From Arabidopsis thaliana (Eukaryota > Streptophyta > Magnoliopsida > Brassicales > Brassicaceae), in NCBI RefSeq assembly GCF_000001735.4, contig NC_003074.8, positions 9,982,101-10,046,100 of the forward strand: a DNA stretch of 64,000 nt. Direction: 5' to 3'. How positions within the stretch are numbered: the first letter of the stretch is position 1; the number at the start of each line of letters is the position of its first letter. Of this stretch, positions 49,070 to 61,637 are shown piece after piece. The translations under genes were made by a program, and so were the position numbers. A model generated the notes under the pieces. It searched no databases. It was given only the letters and a program-made list of their open reading frames with translations, and was not told the DNA's origin.

Positions 49070-50057
49070 GTTCTAGTTAGAGCTGTCAATTGGGCAGGCC
49101 GCCCATGGGCTTGCCCAGTCCAAATGCATATGGATGGGTTATATTCCGGACCATAAAACAAATAGTCCAATTGGGCATATGATCAGTTTTGTCCGCAGAT
49201 AATATGGGCTTGACCATATGGACAATGGGTTACCCATGGGCATGAATTGAGTCAATAAACATATTTTCATTTTAATCATATTTTTATAATTTTAATTACA
49301 ATTACAACTAAATAATTTTCAAGTTCTATATTTTACATTTATAAGTTTCTATTTTTTTTAATATTTTAAATTTTAATAAATTATTTCTTATTAAATTATT
49401 TACTGTTTTGAAGGAAAGATAGTATTTCACAACACAATTTTTCAATTTTACGGTTTTGACGGGAAAAATACAATTCTCCGATTTTACGATTTTGACGGAA
49501 AAACGTAATTCCGCAAACTTTCCTCTAAAATCGCAATTTTATTATATTGGCGAGAACACAATTTTATGGTTTTGACGGGAAAACGCAATTCTCCGATTTT
49601 ACGGTTTTGGCGGGAAAACGCAATTTTCTGCCAAAATCGTAATGTTATTATATTGGCGAAAACACAATTTTACAGTTTTGGTGAGAAAACACAATTCTCC
49701 GTTTTGGCGGGAAAAAACAATTTTACGATTTTACCCTTTTGGCGGAAAAAAACAATTTCATATTTTTCCGCCAAAATCGTGATTTTATTGTATTAGTAAA
49801 AAAAACACAATTTTACCGTTTTGTCGGAAAAAATCAAAATGCAAAAACACAATTCTTTAAAATCATGATTTTTGATTTATCAATAATAAAATGGGTTGAT
49901 CATGGACTTACCCACATGGACATGGTCTTTACTGGGCATAGACATTTTTCGGACCATTGTCCATTATGGACCGTCCAACTTGGCCCATAAAAAAAACTGT
50001 CCGTACGGATACGCCCAAAGATCCCTGGACGGACCATTTGACAGCTCTAGTTCTAGT
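49070..50057. mobile_element. hAT-type non-autonomous element with 8-bp target duplication
   Basis: Element body 49078-50049 (972 bp) is flanked by GTTCTAGT on both sides (49070-49077 and 50050-50057), an exact 8-bp duplication. The termini are TAGAGCTGTCAA and its inverted copy TTGACAGCTCTA. Subterminal GGGC/GTCC-rich tracts on each side (for example ccgcccatgggcttgccc and ggaccgtccaacttggccc) are typical of hAT ends. No transposase. The centre (49440-49860) is a degenerate repeat of a TTTTGGCGGGAAAA-containing unit. Confidence 0.85.
49440..49860. repeat. Degenerate short repeats with E2F-like motifs inside the hAT element
   Basis: Repeats a phrase of the type acggttttggcgggaaaacg, with spacer words such as caattctccgattttacg. 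TTTTGGCGGGAAAA is present exactly at 49605-49618 and 49702-49715; a near form TTTTGGCGGAAAAA is at 49737-49750 and the reverse orientation TTTTTCCGCCAAAA at 49763-49776. The E2F consensus is TTTSSCGS followed by A-rich sequence. Confidence 0.75.
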
Positions 50058-50727
50058 TGAAGAAATGGCTGATACTAATGAAGATTGCTACATAGTGAAT
50101 GCTGCGGCCTACGTTGGTTACTAAGTCTCTCTATTCTTGTGTGGTCGACTCCGAGTTTAACAATGTCATCGTCGTCGATAGGAGAGAAAAAACGAGAAAA
50201 ATTGCAGTCACGTTTAGTTGTATATCTTTATTTCAGAACCAATTTGGTTTGTAGGAATCAATACCACAATTTCAGTTAAAACGTAGGTTTGATTCACACT
50301 CCATATTTCAGTTAGAGACTCATCAAATAGTTGCAGCGTTTGGTACGGTATAGAAATAATCGTGTTCAAAAGCTCAGATTGTGGTGATCAAGGATGTAGA
50401 GTGAGAAGCGCAGACATGGCGATGGTGATATTACCATATTACGAAAAAATTGAACATGAATAATTCATATCTCTGATGACGAGAAAAAATGATGATTCAA
50501 CTCTTTATTTTCATTGATATGTAAATGAAATATCTTAATTACAATTTCTAAAAAAACTTTACAAACCAAAAAATAATATGTAGACGTAAAAACAATGTAA
50601 AAATTGATCACACGATATTTTACCCAAAAATATATTAGGAAAAGAATATTGAAACAAGAATTGAGTTAAAATTAGTGCAAAAAAGCCATTCTCATAAGAA
50701 TCTAAATTGAAAATGTGTTTGAGAGGA

Positions 50728-51298
50728 AGCAAACTTAGGCATGATCAAAAAAAAAAAAAAACTTAGGCATGACCACGGTGACGGTTTATTAACCAACGGT
50801 TACGGTTATATAAAAAAAATTATTGTAATCTTAACCACTATATATACGGTTAAAACGATTACGGTTCAATATAATTACGGTTAATTGATCATTACAATAC
50901 GAGTAATATTAGAGGTAAAATTTTAAAAATATCCGACCTTTTATACTGTTTTTAATAACATGAAAAAAATTATCGTTCATCAATTTTCCTTTATTTCGAG
51001 CAATATGATATTACAACATAGTTGTTTGAGACATTATTTTTCTTTAACATAGATTTTTTCATATGCCGTATATCAGAACATTCGATCCTTGTCTTTGCAT
51101 TACACTTACAATTTATTTGTAAGGTTTTAATTAACCACAGTTAGTGTACTTTTTAACCATGGCTAATATATATTATGGTCAACTGTTAAGGTTTTTAACC
51201 GCTTGATACAGTTATAGATCAGTTATGATTTAGGGACAGTTCGGTTACGGTTTAAAATACAGTTACGGTTAGAATTTTTGCTCATGCCTAAGCAAAGT
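50728..51298. mobile_element. Second hAT-like element with near-perfect 8-bp target duplication
   Basis: Body 50736-51290 (555 bp). Flanks AGCAAACT (50728-50735) and AGCAAAGT (51291-51298) match at 7 of 8 bases. Ends TAGGCATGATCA and, inverted, TAGGCATGAGCA. The left terminus is duplicated: acttaggcatgac recurs at about 50761-50773 after a poly-A tract. Subterminal cggttacggtta words occur on both sides. Non-coding. Confidence 0.7.
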
Positions 51299-51299
51299 T

Positions 51300-52980
51300 A
51301 ATGTGATCGTGAAGTTGTAAAGTGTAATTTTGCATTTTTCTTGTACTTTGTATTTCCTTTTGCGTGTGTTTTTTTATTAACGTCTTTTTGTTTATATAGT
51401 TTACGTGATCGTGAATTTGTGGAGTTTCTGTTATCGTGATTTTGTGGAACTTCCGTGATCATAAAGTTGTGGGGGTTTATTTTTGTATTTTTATTGTATT
51501 TTTTTTTTTTTTTGTTTATGATTAATTTATGTGATCGTGAATCTGTGGAGTTTATTTTAGCATTTTATTGTATTTTTGCTAAATTAATGTTTTTTGTTTA
51601 TGATTAATTTACTTGTTCGTGAATTTGTCGAATTTATGTTATCATAATTTGTTCAATTTACGAAGTTCTGGAATTTATTTTTGCATTTTTATTGTATTTT
51701 TATGAGAGAGAGAGCAAGAGAGAGTTACCGTCACTCAGTTACATCATCCAAGAGTCACTTGTTCTCAGGTAGACCATGATTTTTTGCTGCTCCTAAAAGT
51801 TAGAACATTTTGTTATTTACTTTGAGCATGGTGAAACGTATTAAAAAGGATAATCACAAGATAAAATTTATACAACAAAATTATAGCCGAGAAATAATTA
51901 ATGAAACTTACTATACTCAGCTGAGGTTGCTTCTCATTCATACTTTTAACCTGGACAAAAGTAATGCAACGTAAATGAATTTCACATCCGTTGAAAATCA
52001 TGAAACTAAATATACTACAGAAACAAGTTACCTTAACATGAAATGCTTGGCTCTCTCATATTCACAAGACTTTTAATTTTTCACTGACGTCTTTAAGTGT
52101 TGTTACCTAATATAATTTAGCGAATAATGTTATACGGATATTAAACAATAGAAAACACAGTCGTTATAATCTTTGCCCAACATTCTAAGAACTGCCCAAC
52201 ATTCTAAGAAACTACTTTACCAAACAAAAGCTTACTTTCTTCGAGTCTTTTTACCAACTCCTTAATAGATACATCAGCAGGCTCACACTAAGTTATATTC
52301 CTGCAGTACACATCAATAATGAACAATGTCTACATCAAACGGACAAAACCACACAACTTAATTTGAGAAAACATGCAATAAAACACTTAACATTCTTTAA
52401 TCTTGAGGCAGAACCGGTGGGAGCTATCCTCTGAAAATAGAAGATTATAACTACACCTCTGAATACTTGGAATATATATTAAACTCACATTGGTTCTGTT
52501 AGAGAAGAGTATAAAATGATGGGAAAATGTTGAACATGATTACTTTATCATTCATGAGTACATTGAAACACATCTAAGACATTTGCTCTTTCTCATGAAA
52601 CCATTTACCAAGAAATAAGTTAAAAGAAGCTATTCTAAGGCAATAGATTTAAAAAGAGTAAGAAATGAGGAACAATCACAAAGCAAGTTCTTGACATCAA
52701 ATATTATTATCCACACTTTTGGTTAAAGAATTTTTGTAAAAGTTTGTTTTCTGTTTTGGAAGTTGTTTGGATGTTCTGTGCTATGTTTTGTTTTAGTGTG
52801 TTTGAATTTCGTTGTGTCTTAGTGAGTTTAAAATGTTTTTGTTTTGATGTTTTTTTGTGTGCATTTCAGCGTGTGTTTTTGTGTTTTGATTTTTTTTGTG
52901 CATTTGAGCGTGTGTTTTCGTGAATTTATGTTTTGTTTTTGAGACAGTGCAAGAGATGTGATAAGTGAGAGAGAGAGAAA
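51300..52980. other. Repetitive spacer of unclear origin
   Basis: Contains several copies of a gtgatcgtgaatttgtggag-type phrase (51330-51660), a GA-rich tract at 51711-51722, and TG-rich tracts at 52780-52930 resembling those at 54480-54680. Looks like decayed transposon sequence; no family assigned. Confidence 0.4.
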
Positions 52981-55610
52981 GAGTGAGCTACTTCATCAAT
53001 CACCATACCTTTGAATGGTCTTCAGATCTTCTTTGCAGCTAAACACTTCTTCATCTTGAAACCCTTTGTCAAGAGTTCTTTGCAGCTTGAAATATCTCTT
53101 GACACCAAAGAACCCTTGTTAAAATAAAAAGAATATTTAACAGGAAGAAACATGCTACCGTTAAATCAAATTACCTTAGCAGGATGCACTAAAAGAATGA
53201 TTGGTCTCCCATATTCACGAGATTTTGGCAATATTATCACTGCGGCTCAAGATTGGGGGATTTCGTTACAGTCATCCACAACTAGAGCCTTTTTATGTGC
53301 GTATTATGCTGATTCCCCTGATCAGAAAGTAATTACCCAATAGAACCGAAAATACAATGAAAAGACAGAAACCATAACTCTTAAAAAGCTTTAAACATTA
53401 TTGAGATAACCAGAATGCGATATAAAAACAGGTACCTGGTCACAAAATTTGTAGCACCCTAGGGAACCAGAACAAGATCTTTTCTACTACTTTGACCTGG
53501 ACAGACACATAGGCTTTTATTTTCCAGAAACTTATCCATATCCGCAAGCATCAGAGGCCGTACTCAAACACCACCTTCAAGCACTATTCACCATCACAAA
53601 CAAACACATCATAATCTGATCCATAAAAAGTACCATAAAAGATGGCACCATCATAAACAAACAAATCATAATCTGATCCATAAAAGTACCACAGGAGATG
53701 GCAAAAATGGATTATCGAAGCAGCTAAGAAAACCATTAATATGTTCGAGGCACTTTGAGCTTTTCTGGCATTTCTTTAGTTAGCTACCTTTACCTGGTAA
53801 TTGTTTAGCGACTACATACCTTCAGAGATATACGGAGTTTCAGCTGCAAGGCAAAATATTATTTTTAGCAGCAATATCTCAATTGAGAATTCAAAATTAA
53901 AGTTTGTGATAGTGGAGGAAGGTGCAAACCTTTGTCTCAGGATCCTTGAGCTTGGTGACAGTCTCGCGCCAAGCCTCGCAGTTTCCTAGGTGGAATTCTG
54001 AAGTAAGGGCCGTCACTTCTTGACATAGGTTAAGCTTTTTGCAGAATTTGTCTGATTTGACTATAGACTTGTGTGAAGAAAAGCTCGGTAGAATGATCTA
54101 CCATGGAAGACATTGCATTATACACAAAAGGGCAGAGTTAACATGTAATCACTAATCAAAAAGAAGAGAACCGAAGAGCTGAGAACAATCGAGAAAGAAC
54201 CCACAAATGTCAATGTTTAATCTTACTGACTGGTTCGAGAACAATCGAGTTTCGAGCATCACAAAACCATGTCAACCCCAAGCGGGGTTAGGAGGAGGAC
54301 TCCAATCTACCGTCCATGGTTCCTCCATAAACTATAACCATTTAATAATCAAAACCGATTCAGAGGTCATCAAATTTAAAAAGCCTAATAAATTAAGGAG
54401 ATAACCAGAATAAACAAGTGCCTAGGAATCAGAAGAGGACTCTTTCCTGCAAGTTACACATCAATTCGTGGAATGTGAAGTTTTTTGTTCCTATTGTTGA
54501 GTTTTACTGTTTGTGTTAGAATTTTTCTGTGATTGAGCGTGAATTTTGTTTTTTTCTTCTTCTTTCTTTTGAATATGCATGCGTTTGGAAGTGTGTTTGT
54601 GTTATGTTTTCGTGTGTTTGTGTTATGTTTTCGTGTGTTTAAATTTCGTTTGAACGTGAATTTGTGTTTTTTGCCATCTTTGATCTATATCTGGGATAAA
54701 GCAACATGGAAAAAATACATGATGAACAAGCCACAGGCCAGAGGACTAGTCTGTGACCAGTTTGTGGTAAGAGAGAGAGATACTTACCTCAACCCTTGTA
54801 TGCTGAAACTTTTGGTCTTTGCAGCTTAAAGATTTTTTTTTTGAACGTGAAGTACCTGATCAATAAAGTCTGCAACAACCACAGAGATTATAAAACTAAC
54901 TAGACCAACAAAAATAACAGAACCTTCTTTATGGAATATTGTGGCTATCTAACTATGTTCACGAGATACTCCAAGAATATAATTAAAATTTTCTAATCCA
55001 ACTCTTTCGAATAATAAAGTGTTGCTAACAATTGAAATGGAGATATGAAAAACATCAATTAGAGAATCAGGTAATTAACATCTTATGGACACTAAACATC
55101 TTATGAGTATTGTAGTTATCTCTAAGCATTGGTACTATCAAGTCTAAGAACTACCGTGTTTCTGATATTAGCTTCTAGACCTTACCTTGGAAGCTTTTTT
55201 GAACAAGTATCCTTATCTTCTCTGCTGATCAGCGAGCTTTATTATGTTTTCCTGCAAGTTTACAAATAAAGTAACAGTTATTGGAAAATAATCAGTAATA
55301 ACTTTGTCTTTTCTACACAATTCTTATTCAAGTATATATACACGAAATTGAGCCACAAAACAGCTTTCAAAGTTTTGAATTAGCAAAAGTGATTATGAGA
55401 TTGATAGACAAAACTGAACCAGGAAACGTTTACAATTGCATCGGTTGTGGCACATGATGATAGTTGAAACAAACAGAGACAAATCATGTGATTTTCCATA
55501 ATCAAAGAAACAATGATCAAATCAAAACACATGTAACTAATGTTATTCAAAACCCTAAAACGTTGATTATATATATTTAATCTCTCAAAAACTAGCAATA
55601 AACAAGATTA
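52981..55610 (-). other. Possible decayed or non-coding spliced unit on the minus strand
   Basis: Exon-like patches with fair splice sites on the minus strand include 55251-55195 (ended by a GTAAGG donor) and 54040-53935. The latter reads as ordinary protein, FCKKLNLCQEVTALTSEFHL then GNCEAWRETVTKLKDPETK, ahead of a GTTTGC donor. A patch at 53260-53150 resembles one at 52100-52030. I do not recognise the protein and could not join the patches in frame, so this may be a pseudogene or lncRNA. The triplicated promoter-like unit upstream (55611-55967) would be its 5' end. Confidence 0.3.
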
Positions 55611-55967
55611 ACAGAGATGATACGAAGATCATCATCACACTGATTCTTCTAGATCGCTAAGACTAGGGTTTATACCTGAGAGATTTCTGCGTTTGTGTTC
55701 AACGATCGAAGCAACGGACCCAGATTCAAACAGAGATGATACGAAGATCATCATCACACTGATTCTTCTAGATCGCTAAGAATAGGGTTTATACCTGAAA
55801 GATTTATGCGTTTGTCTTCAACGATCGAAGCAACGGACTTAGATTCAAACAGAGATGATACGAAGATCATCATCACACTGATTCTTCTAAATCGCTAAGA
55901 ATAGGGTTTATACCTGAGAGATTTGTGCGTTTGTCTTCAACGATCAAAGCAATGGACCCAGATTCAA
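55611..55967 (-). repeat. Three tandem copies of a 119-bp promoter/leader-like unit
   Basis: Units start at 55611, 55730 and 55849 (acagagatgatacgaagatc) and differ at only a few positions each. On the minus strand each carries a good splice donor context (CTCAG/GTATAAACCCTA; the middle copy reads CTTTCAG) with a telo-box AAACCCTA. This fits triplicated first exons of one transcription unit. Confidence 0.8.
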
Positions 55968-56905
55968 TCAAACGCTTCTGTTCTTGAATAATCGGAAGAG
56001 AATTTTGAAGGAAATGAAATGATCGATGAATCAAAAACAAAATTAAAATCTTGGAGAGAAATGAAATGAATAGTTTGCGGAGAGAAATAGAAAAAGCTTT
56101 GTATTTGTAGTGGTTAAGCCAGTTAATATGTAACTACGAAAATGCCCTTGTTTATTCCGTTAAACCGTTTGGATTCAAAATTGAAAATGAGATTTTTCCC
56201 CCCTGGATATTTTTTCCGTTAAAACGTAAAATTCGACACAAAATTCAAACGTACATTTCGAATCACATGGGCTGCTAATAATTGGTTTATGAATACCGTG
56301 TTGTTTAGTGTGGTTTCCGGTTTGTTTTAGTAAACCGCAATTTCAAATAAAAAGTAATATGCCCTTCCCCAAAACCTCTGTTGTTTCGTAAACCGCGGGA
56401 CTCTATCTTTCGGAAAAAAACAAAATTAATTTGTTTAATAGATTAACTATATATATAACTTACTTATACATATTTTTAAAATATGCAATCCTTAGATATA
56501 TATATTATTTAGTGTATAATTACTATATTTGAGGTTTGTAGGAACGATAACATAAAGTTCATTCAGTTTTGATTTATTAGAAAAATAAACTGTTTTTCTT
56601 TTTTGCATTTAGAGGTCAGAAACGGTATACCACTGATCAATTCTGTTATAAATATAAATAAATAAATTTTAAGTTGTATTTGTTTTGTTTTGTATTAAAA
56701 ATTGTATTATTGTATTTTGATTGTTAAAATCTAGAATTTCACCTGTGGTATACGGCCTCGTATTAATATCGACACATGCCCGTTCCACTATATAACCACG
56801 TCTCGTAAAATTAAACAACATTTTGTTATTTTTCTTTTTAATAATACTTTTATTTAAAAACATATAATTCAAGTAAAATTAAAAGTTTGCTTTTCAATGG
56901 TTCCC

Positions 56906-56945
<40 letters not shown>

Positions 56946-57403
56946 CTTTTATAAAGCTCAAATATAAATTTATTTAATTATATAGTTAATTTTAATTATA
57001 TATTCACTGACACGTATCATGATCTCGTGAGTTACTAACTTTCAAAACCGTACTTTATATAATAAGATTCATGGACCGATTGTTAGCCCATGGTATAATT
57101 GTTACTAAACAAAAGACTTTAATAAGTGTAAAATTAAAAATTTATGAAATCTATCAAAGTTCTTAAAAGTTGTCATGAATAAGGGATGCTTAAAAGTGTT
57201 GTTGACGAAAAAGTCGTCGGATATGAACTGCTTAAGCCAAGAATCTTGAAATGAGTTTTCAATTCTAGTAATTAGTAAGCGAGAAGCTTCCAAGCAGAGG
57301 GAACTAAAAAAAAACAAAGCCCGTGAAGATTCTTTAGACAAAGTAAAACACTTCCATTCACACACAAGCACAATAACCATTGACAAACACTTTGGTACTT
57401 CTT
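55968..57403. other. Spacer and UKL2 3' flank
   Basis: AT-rich DNA with a TA microsatellite at 56907-56942. The stretch nearest 57403 is the presumed 3' UTR of UKL2. No gene seen. Confidence 0.5.
56907..56942. repeat. AT dinucleotide microsatellite
   Basis: Uninterrupted AT units, about 18 copies. Confidence 0.95.
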
Positions 57404-60400
57404 CTACTCGTCGGTACCAAAGTAGCGATCACCAAACTCACCCAAGCCTGGTATAACCCTGAACTCTTCGTTCAGACACTGATCGATTTCTGACGTCACA
57501 ATCTTCAACTTTGGGAACCGTTTGCAGACGCAATGGATTCCTTCTGGCGCCTGCACGATGCAGAATCGATTGTAAGTTTTTGACTGAGAGATAGAGAGAG
57601 AACATTGGTTGATTTAACACTCACTGAGATAAGATTGAGGAATATAATGTGGGCTTCAGGTACTCCTTTCTGTATGAGTAGTTCTATCGCCTGATTTGCA
57701 GAGTTACCTTCAAGATATCATCCAAAGTGGAAAGATTCAGAAAAAAATATACTTCAAAGCAGAAGAAAAAGAAATAGAAATAACTGAAATTACCTGTGCC
57801 TAAAACAGGATCTAATAGCAGGACATGACGCTCGGAGATATCACTTGGAAGCTTCTCGTATATAAGCTGATTCATATGCGAGGAAGTTTCTGAGTTTTAG
57901 AAAGGAGACGTGAACCTTGTAAACTGTTAAGAGTACAAAACATTAACAGACCTGCATTCCATTGTCTCCGTCACGATGGATGAGAATCTTCCCTATCTTA
58001 ATCCCTTTGCAACATGCGCGCAATGCGTTTTCCATGCTTTCACCACTAACAAAGCGTACAAAACAGAAAACTTTAGGCAAGAGAAAAGAATTAAAAAAGG
58101 AACTCACTCAACACATGAGCAAACAATCAATGTATGCTTCCACATGCGCAAACAATCAATGTATTCTTCCAATGTTACTATCTATTATAAACAAAATGGA
58201 AAACTGAACAGCTCCAGTCTCTATCTATTAAGAACTATAAAACACGTAATACCTTTTAACGCTCACCTTCGAATGACTGAGACCCCACAGAGTTTCTTGC
58301 AGAAATCAACACCGCTATACACAGATCCTGATTTGTAGAAGATAAGAAATTATGATCGTGTGGATGCATGCAATATATCAGCAAATGCCAAAGCATGATA
58401 CGTTAATGGATCTCAAGAACAAGTTGGTCTAGATTTTCAGACACAATGACTACCACTATTTTATTTTAATAAAGTATAGTCACAGCTCAAGCCATCTATC
58501 TCCTCTTCTACCTGTCGGAGTAACTACTTGTTTCTCAGTGAAAGGCAAATGGCCAAGACCATGCTCCACAACCTGAAATAAAGGCATCAACAATTGAAAT
58601 GACAAGGCGTGGAAGCTGAGTAACATTTAAAGGGATGACACGAGTAAAAAGAGTACCAAACGAATGAGGCGATCTGAGTAAAACACGAAGTCATGTTTTG
58701 ATATGTCCTTCTCTCGAATGAGAGTGTGCATGCCTCTTATCTGCAGTTATGATCTTAAAGTGAGAATATGGTTTTAAGCCTTACCATCTGAATCAAGCAT
58801 CAAACAGCAGGAAAAGGCAGAAATTACCTGAAATGTTGTTTCAATAACAAAAACATTTGGGTAGATTTTGCAGAGATCATGTTGCCCAAGTTTTGTGTGG
58901 ATATGTTGCACAATCAAATCAACTGCAACGTGATTGTCACCTCCTCGTGGAATGATCACATCAGCATATTTCTTTGAGGGGAGCACAAAATCATCAAACG
59001 CAGGCTTCACAAACTTTGCATACTGCAGATGAACATAACACTCTCAAAACAAGATAAGGTGGAAAATAAAGGAATCTCAGAAAGAAACACTGTTATAAAG
59101 AAGAATAGTTCAAAGGGCGGAATTAAGCTAGAGTCACTCGAACAACAAGAGAGACATTGAATTGTTCAGTATTTCACAAAAACCCATAGGCTGCTATAAT
59201 TCTTTGTCTTGTATTCACACATTAGAGCACTAACTAAGATAGGTGAACCTTGGTGACAAATTTTACCCCAAAACCTGAAACAAAGACTAACCTGTTCAAG
59301 CACAGAGTCAACATCCCTACCCCTCTCAACCGTGTCACGCCTGATTCTGCGAGCAAGCCTCACATCAGCATCTGGAACCAATAAATGGCTAAGATGAGAA
59401 CTTTTTAACTTCAAAGAGGATTATTGACATTTCAGAAAGATTCAAAGTTTGCTAAGTATATAGCTCCAAAGGGAATTCATTCAGTCCTTAATGGTCAACA
59501 AGTGATGAAATGGCGAAAGTGGGACTAGTGAGTTAATCCATCAAAGGCCCCATCAGGCATCAGCCAGAACAGAAAGTGGACAGTTTCCATCAAACTATAA
59601 AATTGTCACTATATCATTTATAGTTGTGCAGAACAAATAAGGTCATATTATAAAGGAGAACCAAAAAGAAGGAGAGACAAGATACTGCAGCTAGTTAACC
59701 TGTGTCAACGAAGATCTTCATATTCATTAGGTCCCGAACTCGTGAGTCATGAAAAACTAGAATCCCTTCCAAAATGATGACATCACAAGCATTGACCTGA
59801 CCAAAGCGACAACTGATTGGTTTTAAGAAACGATAATCCGAAGATTCAGCCACATGACATTACAAGCTAAACCCATAAAACCGCAGAAAAGAACCATATA
59901 AGGAGGTCAAACAAAAGAAGATCCATGCACCTGGCGAAAAGCATCTACTTTACGTTGATGGGTCTTGAAGTCATAAATTGGAATTTGATAGGGTTGCCCA
60001 CTCTTGAGTATGTCAACGCAATGCAAAAGCTGCTCAGTGTCAAAGGCATCTGCAGAAAATGAAAAACAAGAGACGTTAAAAAATTTCACCAAAACATCAA
60101 TGTTCACAAATCAAAAGAACAACTCACCAGGATGATCAAAATTGTATTCTTGTACATGCTCAAGTTCTTCAGATGTCAAACCACGGTAAAACGAATCCTA
60201 ATCAACAAAACAGCATCAGAGTACCACACACAAAAATACTGAGAACAGGGACGGGTACAGAATCTAACCTGGTTAACTAAAACAATGCGATGATCATGAA
60301 GTTGCTGGATTATCATGTCACATACCGTCGTCTTACCAGAAGCTGTACCACCAGTAACTCCTACACAAGTCAAAGGAAAACATGTTCAAGTAAATCAAAG

Positions 60401-60817
60401 GATTAAACCCTAGAAACTGATTTTGATCCAGATTTCTCTAATCTTGGAAGCACAAATGCTACCGGAAAATTCGTACAGCTAAAACCCTAAGATAAAACCC
60501 TATAAAATGCAGTAGAAGCACCAATTTCAAGAAACTGAGAGATGATACACGATGATCGGAATAAGAGAAAGTTCGATTGTTGACTAAAGCAAGAATCAAA
60601 GAGCGAGAATCGAAAAATAACCGATAACGAAGGGCTGATGAGGAGCGGCGGGATCGTCGGTAGCCGAAAAAGAAGAATTACTCAAACGGAAGTGAGAAGG
60701 AGAAGAGACGGAGGATTTCGACGGAGAAGAAAGAAGACCGTCAAGGCGAAGACCGGAGAAGTGAGGCCCCGATGCCTTCTCCATGACATAGTCAATCGCC
60801 GTTGAATCTTCTGGCAT
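57404..60817 (-). CDS. UKL2: UKL2, uridine kinase with UPRT-like C-terminal domain
   Basis: Pyrimidine-salvage enzyme: uridine/cytidine kinase fused to a uracil phosphoribosyltransferase-like domain; in plants the kinase is the active part. Fourteen exons: 60817-60622, 60360-60269, 60197-60128, 60049-59931, 59796-59700, 59371-59292, 59022-58828, 58740-58657, 58572-58512, 58327-58267, 58045-57952, 57866-57794, 57707-57625 and 57550-57404, giving 483 residues. Kinase P-loop [12 protein letters not shown] is at residues 66-77; also [19 protein letters not shown] and the lid-like [12 protein letters not shown]. The UPRT-like half shows the PRPP-site motif [17 protein letters not shown] and ends [14 protein letters not shown]. 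Start at [10 protein letters not shown]; an in-frame ATG at 60910 would add 31 residues, less like the family. Recalled as At3g27190. Confidence 0.95.
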
Positions 60818-60910
60818 TGAGTTTCTCGGCGAAGGTAAAGGAGAGTGAAAATTGCGATTTAAGGAGAAAAAAAAGGAATCGGAAGTGATCAGTGACGACG
60901 ATTTCTGCAC

Positions 60911-61637
60911 AATTCAGCAACCCACTTGTCCTCTCTCTCTCTCGCTCCCTCCGTCTTTTTTAAAATGTTTTTTTTGGGAGAAGAAACTCGAACGAATTAA
61001 ATACTCCTTAAATTAAAATAATATTTTCTGTTTCAAAATAAAAATAAGATCATGACAAAAAAAAATATTAAAAGTAGATTTATATCAATCAAAACCGCTA
61101 AATCTAAATCCAAAATTTCAACATTTATTGTCTGCTTAATTTCTATGGACAATTTTGTTTTTAATAAAATTTACGATGACAAAAAAAAAGTATTAACAGA
61201 AACTATCCAAGTCTTATTTAGATTAGAAATGTTTTATTTAATAAATAAAAATGTTTATTTGATGTGCTGAAGCTGAAATGTTATTTTTTATATACGACGC
61301 TAAAATTGTGTACAATGGAATGAAACAAATTAATAATGTTTTTTATATAGATAAAGAAAATAACAAACTAATTCAAATTAATAATGTTGATGACAATTAA
61401 AAAAAATGATTGGTCATATGAGAAAGTATAAAAAAAGAATATTCCAACTCAACCAATCAAGTGGAGTAGCGGTTGAGAAAACATGAAAAACAAGATATAT
61501 ATAGAAAATTAGATCAGAAATGCAAATATCCGAACTATATAAAATACAACAACAAGTACGAATTAATAATTCCAAAAATATTTATTCTCTCCCCACCAAA
61601 TATATTCGATACATTACAAAAAAGCCCTAAACAATTA
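60911..61637. other. Spacer between UKL2 and the cupredoxin gene
   Basis: AT-rich; contains the UKL2 promoter (left) and the cupredoxin 3' UTR (right). No gene seen. Confidence 0.5.

Noticed and set aside
56907-56942. Origin or hairpin at the AT tract
   Set aside because: It is a plain dinucleotide microsatellite with no associated features.
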